Positions 1 to 5,414 of a DNA stretch of 5,891 nt are shown in pieces. Source of the stretch: Candidatus Kaiserbacteria bacterium. Lineage in GTDB: Bacteria; Patescibacteriota; Minisyncoccia; Phycocordibacterales; UBA2100. Position numbers and translations under genes: made by a program. The notes under the pieces were generated by a model. The model ran no database searches. It saw only the letters and a program-made list of their open reading frames with translations, and had not been told where the DNA came from. How positions within the stretch are numbered: position 1 is the stretch's first letter; every line of letters starts with the position of its first letter. The DNA is taken from NCBI GenBank assembly GCA_026985835.1, contig JALSPS010000002.1, positions 1 to 5,891 of the forward strand, in the 5' to 3' direction.

Positions 1-711
1 ATAATCACAAGTCTTACTTGCAAGAGGCACCCTTGGGTCATCTAAAACTTGTTTTATCTGTCTTAGAGTTGGCTCTACCCATGAGTCATCTCCTTTGTAT
101 TCAATAAGCGTCACATCAAAAATGAGTTTGCCGTCAAACGCTTTCTCTTCCTTGCTTGCATTGGCATAGACAAAGTAGCCAGTACCGGAAACGGCAAAGC
201 CATTTTGCCGCAGGAGCCATTGGTAGACCTCCATTTGTCGTTTGTATCCATCTTGCCAATCCTCATCAAGCGCCTCTATCTTTTTGTCTTTGCTGGTTGA
301 CTTGTAATCTACCACGATAAGCTCGCCTTTAGGATTGACCCATACATCGTCCACTGCGCCGGAGACGACAAAGCCGTGCTCAGGATGAGCAAAGGTAATA
401 CCCTTGAAGTTCTCTCGCCACTCATCCATCTTTTCATGCTCAAACGGCACCGCATCCACCCCGTAGCGCTCCATCAGCGGATGTTTGCTCGCCTGCGCTC
501 GGTGCAAGTCAAATTCTTTTTTCAAGAGCGCATCCACCGCTGAGTTGAGGTTAAAAGGATAGCCCGGCGGACGCGCAACACCTAAAACATTGTCAAGATA
601 AAAGCACCTCGGACAATCCAAAAATAAATCTATCTTTGAGCGAGAAAGTTTCCAGTTTCTTCCTCCGTAATTCCAAGCCGGATTCCGTTTGGGGTTGTAG
701 AATTTACTCAT
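1..711 (-). CDS. PD-(D/E)XK nuclease-family protein (RecB/Cas4-like), C-terminus cut off by window edge
   Basis: This open frame starts at ATG 711 and stays open for 237 codons to the left edge, so the C-terminus is missing. The PD-(D/E)XK core is visible: GAVDDVW around residues 118-124 (acidic D121/D122), VVDYKST at 133-139 (D135, K137), then the QxxxY box typical of RecB-like nucleases (Q159, Y163). An N-terminal CPRC (C33, C36) follows the LSRSKIDLFLD stretch. A further cysteine, C235, appears in TCDY at the cut end, where Cas4/AddB-type proteins carry C-terminal Fe-S ligands. A 4Fe-4S cluster is therefore possible but cannot be confirmed. Proteins with this core cut or trim DNA ends; the substrate is unknown here. 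The ATG overlaps the mgtC stop as ATGA, so it is probably co-transcribed with mgtC and translationally coupled. Its G+C (about half) is higher than that of the genes to the right. The fold is confident; the exact role is not. Confidence 0.85.
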   Translation of the reverse strand, partial: MSKFYNPKRNPAWNYGGRNWKLSRSKIDLFLDCPRCFYLDNVLGVARPPGYPFNLNSAVDALLKKEFDLHRAQASKHPLMERYGVDAVPFEHEKMDEWRENFKGITFAHPEHGFVVSGAVDDVWVNPKGELIVVDYKSTSKDKKIEALDEDWQDGYKRQMEVYQWLLRQNGFAVSGTGYFVYANASKEEKAFDGKLIFDVTLIEYKGDDSWVEPTLRQIKQVLDDPRVPLASKTCDY

Positions 712-1199
712 TTTTTAGGTTTTTTAGCCTTTATTTTTTCAACAATTGTTGGAGTATCTTCTTTTGCAATCTTTTTTATAGAAACTTCTAAAAACCAAAC
801 TCCTGTAAAAATTAAGAGAGTTAAAAGAGTTGTGAAAATCGCAGGATAATAAAGACCAAATGCGACCGCTCCACCGACTCCTGCGGCCACCCATAACCCG
901 GCAGCTGTCGTCAATCCACGAAGAGCATTTTCTCTAAACAAAATCAATCCCGCGCCGATAAATCCAATACCGGATATTATTGCCGCCATTGTACGCATAG
1001 GATCAAAATTTACTCTACCCAAAAAGGAATTATTAACCAAAATGGATGTAATTATGAATAATGCTGAAGACAAAGATACTAAAGCAAATGTGCGCATACC
1101 GGCGCGCTTTCCTGCTACTGTTCTCTCAAATCCAAGCAACATACCGAGCGAAGCTGCCATAAACAATCTTACAAAAATTTCCAATGTTGTAATTTCCAT
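708..1199 (-). CDS. mgtC: MgtC/SapB family membrane protein
   Basis: This is a 163-residue integral membrane protein of the MgtC/SapB family. In pathogens MgtC supports growth at low Mg2+ and inside macrophages, and in Salmonella it acts on the F1Fo ATP synthase; the role in this organism is unknown. Family signatures are GMLLGFERTVAGKRAGMRT (19-37), the SGIGFIGAGLIL block (76-87) and RGLTTAAGLWVAAGVG (94-109). About five membrane segments can be drawn, near 6-23, 37-55, 68-88, 97-117 and 118-138, followed by a short basic tail. It is the short form, without the C-terminal ACT-like domain of longer members. The start at 1199 is chosen because family homology begins there and a strong promoter lies directly upstream; the frame also has an earlier ATG at 1301, but its extra 34 residues do not resemble the family. 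The TGA stop overlaps the nuclease ATG by ATGA. Confidence 0.93.
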   Translation of the reverse strand: MEITTLEIFVRLFMAASLGMLLGFERTVAGKRAGMRTFALVSLSSALFIITSILVNNSFLGRVNFDPMRTMAAIISGIGFIGAGLILFRENALRGLTTAAGLWVAAGVGGAVAFGLYYPAIFTTLLTLLIFTGVWFLEVSIKKIAKEDTPTIVEKIKAKKPKK

Positions 1200-1205
1200 A
1201 CCGAA

Positions 1206-1233
1206 ATTATAACATTTTTTAAAATTCTGCCAA
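1206..1233 (-). promoter_or_regulatory. Sigma70-type extended -10 promoter of mgtC, predicted leaderless
   Basis: Reading the minus strand, TTGGCA (1233-1228, five of six matches to TTGACA) is followed after 16 nt by a perfect TATAAT (1211-1206). A TG at 1214-1213 makes it an extended -10. Only six bases separate TATAAT from the A of the mgtC ATG at 1199, which is the usual distance to the transcription start. Transcription should therefore begin at or within a base or two of the start codon, giving a leaderless mRNA. No ribosome-binding sequence is visible before this ATG, which fits. The same promoter probably serves the overlapping nuclease gene. Confidence 0.72.
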
Positions 1234-1276
1234 GAACATAGGTGAATTAAACCCTCAAGTGCACCATATCCAACTC

Positions 1277-1305
1277 TTGCTTTTATAAATAAATAGTGCA
1301 AGAAT
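1277..1305 (+). promoter_or_regulatory. Weak candidate promoter for the HTH-MurA gene
   Basis: TTGCTT (1277-1282), a 17-nt spacer and AAGAAT (1300-1305) preceded by TG at 1297-1298 form a poor extended -10 promoter. It would start transcription near 1312, just ahead of the inverted repeat, with a leader of about 47 nt. An alternative -10, AATAAT at 1346-1351, lies seven bases before the ATG and would give a leaderless transcript, but its -35 region (TTTCTA, 1323-1328) is weak. The sequence alone does not decide between them. Confidence 0.2.
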
Positions 1306-1312
1306 AATTCAC

Positions 1313-1337
1313 TGTTAAGGAATTTCTATTCTTAACA
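1313..1337. promoter_or_regulatory. Perfect 7-bp inverted repeat, possible operator of the HTH-MurA gene
   Basis: TGTTAAG at 1313-1319 and CTTAACA at 1331-1337 are exact reverse complements separated by 11 nt. The repeat ends 21 bases before the ATG at 1359. Palindromes of this kind are typical binding sites for dimeric XRE-type HTH proteins, and the gene just downstream encodes one fused to a MurA-like enzyme, so self-regulation is a reasonable inference. The arms are A/T-rich and no T-run follows, so it does not look like a terminator. A chance palindrome in AT-rich DNA cannot be excluded. Confidence 0.35.
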
Positions 1338-1358
1338 CAATTAAAAATAATATAACTT

Positions 1359-2873
1359 ATGAAAAAAAACCCATATTCAAAAATAGGTTACTTTATAAGC
1401 GAGCTTAGAAAACGCAGAGGGCTTTCAAAAAAAGCATTTGCGGATTTATTGGAAACGAGTGTTTCCGTTGTAAATAAAATGGAGGCCGGGGAACAAAATA
1501 TGAGTACGGCTCAACTTGTCAGAATAAGTGAAATACTAAATCACAACATATTATCTTTAAAAGAAGGATTGGATTTTGAGATTGAAGGAGGACACAAACT
1601 TCATGGAGTTATATCAACAAACCCCTCAAAAAATGGAGCTCTTCATTTAATGACCGCATCTTTATTGAATAAATCCACAACAATCCTTTATAATATCCCA
1701 CGAATTGAGGAAATTTTTAGAATGATTGAAGTGTTTGACAGTATTGGTGTCAATGTTGAATGGATTGAAAGAAATACAATTAAAATTACTCCGCCAAAAT
1801 CATATCGTTTGGCAAAAATAAATTCCTCAAGCGCAAGCAAAATGCGAAGTGTCTTAATGATTATTGGAGCAATGATTCATAAGAAATCTTCCTTTAATAT
1901 ACCGCATGCCGGTGGATGCAATATGGGAGAAAGAACAATAGCTGCGCATAAACATGTTTTTGAAGCATTTGGTGTAAAGATAAAAACAAGAACCAATCAC
2001 TACGAAATTAAGAGAAAAAAATTAAAACCAACCGAAATTATTATGTATGAAGCAAGTGATACTGCTACAACAAATGCTCTTGTTGCCGCTTCTTTAATTC
2101 CCGGCACAACAATTATAAAATATGCTCCTCCAAATTATGAAGTGCAAGATGTATGTTTTTTGCTCGAAAAATTCGGCGTAAAAATAGACGGAATCGGAAC
2201 AACAACCCTAACAGTAACCGGTGTTGAAGAAATAAATCAGGAAATAGAACATTACAATAGCGAAGACCCAATTGAATCAATGATGTTTATATCTGCGGCG
2301 CTGGTTACAAATTCAAAGTTAAAAGTTAAAAGATGTCCAATTGATTTTTTGGAAGTTGAACTACTGAAGTTAAAATATATGAATGCTAAATTTCAAATTT
2401 CAAAATCATACTTATCAAAAAATAAACGCACAAAATTGGTAGATATAACAGTATTACCATCAAAACTTATCGCGAGCCCAACTAAAATTCACCCACTTCC
2501 ATATCCGGGACTAAATATAGACAATCTGCCATTTTTTGTTCCTATTGCAACTCAAGCTCTCGGGACAACTCTTATACACGATTGGACTTGGGAAAACAGA
2601 GCTATTTATTTTACTGAATTAAATAAACTTGGCGCAAATGTTTCTCTTGCTGATCCTCATAGAGTATTTATAAACGGGCCCACTCCGCTTCATTCAGCAC
2701 AAGTTATTTGCCCTCCTGCTTTGCGACCGGCAGTTATTATTCTTATTGCGATGCTAGCTGCAAAAGGAACAAGTATATTACGAAATGTATACCCGATAGA
2801 ACGCGGATATGAGCTTATCGCAGAACGCCTTTCATCAATCGGAGCAAAAATCAAAGTTATAAACGACTTGTAA
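1359..2873 (+). CDS. XRE-family HTH domain fused to a MurA-like enolpyruvyl transferase (UDP-GlcNAc 1-carboxyvinyltransferase family)
   Basis: This 504-residue protein has two parts. Residues about 8-66 form an XRE/Cro-type HTH (KKAFADLL, then VSVVNKMEAGE as recognition helix). Residues about 72-504 form a full-length EPSP-synthase-fold domain of the MurA type; MurA transfers enolpyruvate from PEP to UDP-GlcNAc, the first committed step of peptidoglycan synthesis. By motif comparison with E. coli MurA, K91/N92 match K22/N23, R163 matches R91, C187 in AGGCNMGER matches catalytic C115, R192 matches R120, D388 in GLNIDN matches D305 and R456 matches R397. DPIESMMFISAA (303-314) matches the MurA DRIEAGTF segment. 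The motif before R456 is ALR instead of the usual DLR. Canonical MurA is about 420 residues; the extra length is the HTH. The start codon is followed by eight A residues and has no Shine-Dalgarno. It could be the cell's main MurA or a second, regulatory copy; enzyme activity is inferred from retained residues. Confidence 0.9.
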   Translation: MKKNPYSKIGYFISELRKRRGLSKKAFADLLETSVSVVNKMEAGEQNMSTAQLVRISEILNHNILSLKEGLDFEIEGGHKLHGVISTNPSKNGALHLMTASLLNKSTTILYNIPRIEEIFRMIEVFDSIGVNVEWIERNTIKITPPKSYRLAKINSSSASKMRSVLMIIGAMIHKKSSFNIPHAGGCNMGERTIAAHKHVFEAFGVKIKTRTNHYEIKRKKLKPTEIIMYEASDTATTNALVAASLIPGTTIIKYAPPNYEVQDVCFLLEKFGVKIDGIGTTTLTVTGVEEINQEIEHYNSEDPIESMMFISAALVTNSKLKVKRCPIDFLEVELLKLKYMNAKFQISKSYLSKNKRTKLVDITVLPSKLIASPTKIHPLPYPGLNIDNLPFFVPIATQALGTTLIHDWTWENRAIYFTELNKLGANVSLADPHRVFINGPTPLHSAQVICPPALRPAVIILIAMLAAKGTSILRNVYPIERGYELIAERLSSIGAKIKVINDL

Positions 2874-2912
2874 TAATCTCTTTGTTTTTATTTAGTGAGA
2901 TACACAAATTTC

Positions 2913-3452
2913 CTAATCAATTTTTTTAAAATTTTTATCAACTTTCTCAACTTTTTCTGCAACATCAATATAAAGCTGACCGTTTAAATGATCTATTTCA
3001 TGCTGAAAGATGCGCGCCAAAAAACCGGACGCGCCTCGTGTATGTTTCTCACCAAACTCGTCAAAATAAGATATTGTGATTTTTTCATAACGTCTTACAT
3101 TCCAAGAATACAATCCGGGAACGGATAAACAACCCTCATCACCTTTCATCTTTTTTTTTGATACATTCAAAATTTCAGGATTGATAAAAACCTGTGTTTT
3201 ATGTGTATTTTCATCATATTCCTCCCCCTCCATATTTGCAAAAACAAAACCGGCAACGATAAAAATTCTCAATAACTCGCCAACTTGAGGCGCTGCCAAG
3301 GCTACACCATGTGATTCTCTTGACAATGCCTCTTTCATATCGGTAATTAGATTTTGTATTTTTTTTGATTTAATATCGTCTAAAGATACATTCTTAGAAA
3401 CTTTTCTCAATAAAGCGTTTTCTTTTTTTATTGTTATTATCTTTTTCATCAT
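2913..3452 (-). CDS. def: Peptide deformylase
   Basis: This is a 179-residue metallohydrolase that removes the N-formyl group from the initiator methionine of new proteins. All three family motifs are present: motif I HGVALAAPQVG (48-58, with Q56; the usual GxGLAA reads GVALAA), motif II DEGCLS (105-110, metal ligand C108) and motif III HEIDH (151-155, ligands H151 and H155, catalytic E152). Its length is normal for the family. Two ATGs stand side by side (3452 and 3449). The first is chosen because it overlaps the priA stop as ATGA, suggesting coupling with priA upstream; the choice changes only one residue. A run of nine A on the coding strand (3159-3151) encodes three lysines before motif II. 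It sits tail-to-tail with the HTH-MurA gene, with 39 bp between their stops. Its partner enzyme Fmt is encoded nearby in divergent orientation. Confidence 0.96.
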   Translation of the reverse strand: MMKKIITIKKENALLRKVSKNVSLDDIKSKKIQNLITDMKEALSRESHGVALAAPQVGELLRIFIVAGFVFANMEGEEYDENTHKTQVFINPEILNVSKKKMKGDEGCLSVPGLYSWNVRRYEKITISYFDEFGEKHTRGASGFLARIFQHEIDHLNGQLYIDVAEKVEKVDKNFKKID

Positions 3453-5347
3453 AGTATTTGTACCACAAATCTACTCTGTAATAAATAGAGTTTATCTCTC
3501 AATTCCTTATCGGGCCATCTTTCAGTTCTTAATAAAATTCTCAAAATATATGTATTTGCGCCCGCCGGCTCAAGAGAGTGAAAAACTCTTGGCGAGAATT
3601 TTGAAAATTCTGATAAAATAAACTCGGCATCCTTTAGTAAATTAAGTTTGATACCTTTACTGGATATTTTAATAAATGTGTAAAATGGCGGATAATGCAG
3701 CTTTTTTCTAATCTTTAACTCTTCTTCCACAAATGCCAAAACATTTTTATTGCGAATGTACTTTAATATATTAATTTCGGGTGTTCTTGTTTGTAAAAAT
3801 AATTTATCTTTTGTAAATTCACTCATAGCAAAAACAGTTCTCATTGCTCTTGTATCTGCAGAAAAATCAGGAGTTGCAAGAATAGCCTCAAGCGATGTGA
3901 TTACAGAGAAATCAACCTCTCTTGATATTAAATACGGTGTGGCTATGGAAGTCCCGAGCAATATCGCCTTTTGCTCTTTAAAAAAGTCATCTATCATCAT
4001 TTTTGCTTGTTTTTTTGTTTTTACGACATCACTATCAATTCGAAAAACCGGAATTTTAGTAACACTCTTCAATTCTTCTTCTATTTTCTCTATACCTGTT
4101 CCAAGCGGCATAAGATTCCAACTGCCACAATTTTTACATAATGTTTTAGCCTCAAGAGAAGCTCCGCAAGTATGACATAAGAAAATTCTTTCTCCGTTTA
4201 GAGTATGCAATTTTTGTGGGGACCCGCATTTATCACACAAAAGAATATCTCCACAATCCCTGCACACTGTAACAGAGGCAAAACCACGCCTCGGCGCATG
4301 TATAAAAATATGAGCTTTTGTTTTTTCTGTATTTTTAATTACATCAATAACCTCTTTTGATAAAACATTAAATTTCTTTTGTTTGGTTTTGTTATTAAAA
4401 TCATTATTTATATTTATGATGTCAATTTTCATTGGAAAACGCACTCTGCGTTTTATGGGCTCATATTCATTTATGGAATGATTTTTTATATTTTTAAAAG
4501 TTTTCATCCTCAAAACGGTATCTGTATACAATACTTTTGCAGAATATGTGTTTGCAAGTTCTTCTGCCAATATGCGAGCATCTGTATATGGATATGCCCA
4601 CTCTCTATACAAATCAGACCCTTCCGCATCAATAATATAGAGTCCAATATCATCTCTTGTAATCCCCAAAAAACCCTTTGTAATTATCAGCAAAACGGAA
4701 TGTTCCGATTCACGAGCTTGTTTAAACAACTTTTTTTGTTGCCTTGGAGTTATGCCTGAGTGTAATTTTACAACATAACGCTCTATACCTTTTTTAAATT
4801 CATTTTCAAATGTATCAGCAACGGTTATAGAAGGTACAAGCAATACGACACTCTCGTTCTTTGCGAGAGCTTCGCGTATTAATGTTTTATATATATTTTT
4901 TCGTTCTTCATATGACCCTTGAAAAGCAAACTGTTCTACTTCTGCAAATTTTTTTTCTTTAATTTTCTTGCCTTTATCGTTTTCTATGCTTTTGACAACA
5001 GACACATCTTTTAAAACTGAAATTGGAATATACAAGTGCAAAATTGAACTCAAATTCTTAACAAAATACTCTGATGTTTTTTGGGCAGATCTTATAAACT
5101 TCTCAGACAAAACCATCCTTGGATTTGGTTTTTTTAAAGCGCGGGTCATAAACTTCTGTCCTCTTATGACAGATTTTATTTTTGAAGCAAGTTCTATTGA
5201 AACAACAAGCGCGGGCACTTTTCGTTTTTGGATAGGAACATCTATCACAAAGCCCGGCTGAATATATTCCATTGAAAAATAAGACAAACTATCTTTAAAG
5301 GCATATTTAATTATTGGTATTACCGTTACTATATACATCTTTGGCAT
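3449..5347 (-). CDS. priA: PriA-like primosomal protein N' with degenerate helicase motifs
   Basis: This 632-residue protein has the overall plan of PriA, the 3'-5' helicase that restarts stalled replication forks. The zinc-binding region is complete, with four Cys pairs (C362/C365, C371/C374, C391/C394, C404/C407) after the APRRGFAS motif (351-358). The C-terminal EELKIRKKLHYPPF block (542-555) is also typical. The ATPase parts are not. Where Walker A GSGKT is expected there is FQGSYEERKNIY (142-153), the DEEH box reads DAEG (240-243), the segment after ILLGT (462-466) lacks the usual Q-AKG-DFP pattern, and QVAGRAGR is replaced near AMSEFTKD (507-514). The reading frame is intact and the fold is conserved between these sites, so this is a maintained gene, not decay. 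It probably acts as a DNA- or partner-binding scaffold without its own helicase activity. It overlaps def by ATGA. Start ATG 5347 is chosen; ATG 5338, three codons later, is possible. Confidence 0.88.
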   Translation of the reverse strand: MPKMYIVTVIPIIKYAFKDSLSYFSMEYIQPGFVIDVPIQKRKVPALVVSIELASKIKSVIRGQKFMTRALKKPNPRMVLSEKFIRSAQKTSEYFVKNLSSILHLYIPISVLKDVSVVKSIENDKGKKIKEKKFAEVEQFAFQGSYEERKNIYKTLIREALAKNESVVLLVPSITVADTFENEFKKGIERYVVKLHSGITPRQQKKLFKQARESEHSVLLIITKGFLGITRDDIGLYIIDAEGSDLYREWAYPYTDARILAEELANTYSAKVLYTDTVLRMKTFKNIKNHSINEYEPIKRRVRFPMKIDIININNDFNNKTKQKKFNVLSKEVIDVIKNTEKTKAHIFIHAPRRGFASVTVCRDCGDILLCDKCGSPQKLHTLNGERIFLCHTCGASLEAKTLCKNCGSWNLMPLGTGIEKIEEELKSVTKIPVFRIDSDVVKTKKQAKMMIDDFFKEQKAILLGTSIATPYLISREVDFSVITSLEAILATPDFSADTRAMRTVFAMSEFTKDKLFLQTRTPEINILKYIRNKNVLAFVEEELKIRKKLHYPPFYTFIKISSKGIKLNLLKDAEFILSEFSKFSPRVFHSLEPAGANTYILRILLRTERWPDKELRDKLYLLQSRFVVQIL

Positions 5348-5414
5348 TTTAACACAATCACAGATAAAAAGAATTTTTTGATTTTTTTTGTTTATATATT
5401 ATGCTTTCTTTAAT
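5348..5414. promoter_or_regulatory. AT-rich divergent promoter region between priA and fmt
   Basis: This 67-bp gap must hold the start signals of both priA (leftward) and fmt (rightward) if they have promoters of their own. It contains closely spaced A/T tracts (A5 at 5366-5370, T6 at 5374-5379, T8 at 5382-5389), which could bend the DNA or act as an UP element. TATTAT at 5397-5402 is a possible -10 for fmt, giving a leader of only a few bases. No good -35 could be matched on either strand, and neither gene has a Shine-Dalgarno sequence. Confidence 0.4.

Noticed and set aside
1200..1301. N-terminal extension of the mgtC frame to an ATG at 1301 (34 extra residues)
   Set aside because: The extra residues do not resemble the MgtC family, and the strong promoter at 1206-1233 lies inside them, so transcripts from it could not encode the extension.
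2876..2901. Inverted repeat ATCTC/GAGAT between the HTH-MurA gene and def as a bidirectional terminator
   Set aside because: The stem is only 5 bp with a 16-nt loop and little GC, and no U-tract directly follows it on either strand, so it is not a credible intrinsic terminator.
3151..3159. Homopolymer of nine T (A9 in the def coding strand) as a phase-variation switch
   Set aside because: Long A/T runs are common in DNA this AT-rich, the frame is intact, and nothing suggests that def, normally essential, would be switched off.
3750..4175. Plus-strand open frame of 141 codons
   Set aside because: It lies opposite the priA coding sequence, shows no recognisable domain, and the minus-strand frame is clearly PriA.
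4379..4759. Plus-strand open frame of 126 codons, rich in Ile, Phe and Cys
   Set aside because: It is antisense to priA; its composition is what reading an AT-rich gene backwards produces.
4968..5261. Plus-strand open frame of 97 codons
   Set aside because: It is antisense to the N-terminal part of priA with no family resemblance.
3449..5347. priA as a decaying pseudogene because its helicase motifs are lost
   Set aside because: The frame is uninterrupted over 632 codons, eight zinc-region cysteines and C-terminal motifs are conserved, and it overlaps def in an operon-like way, all of which indicate a maintained gene.
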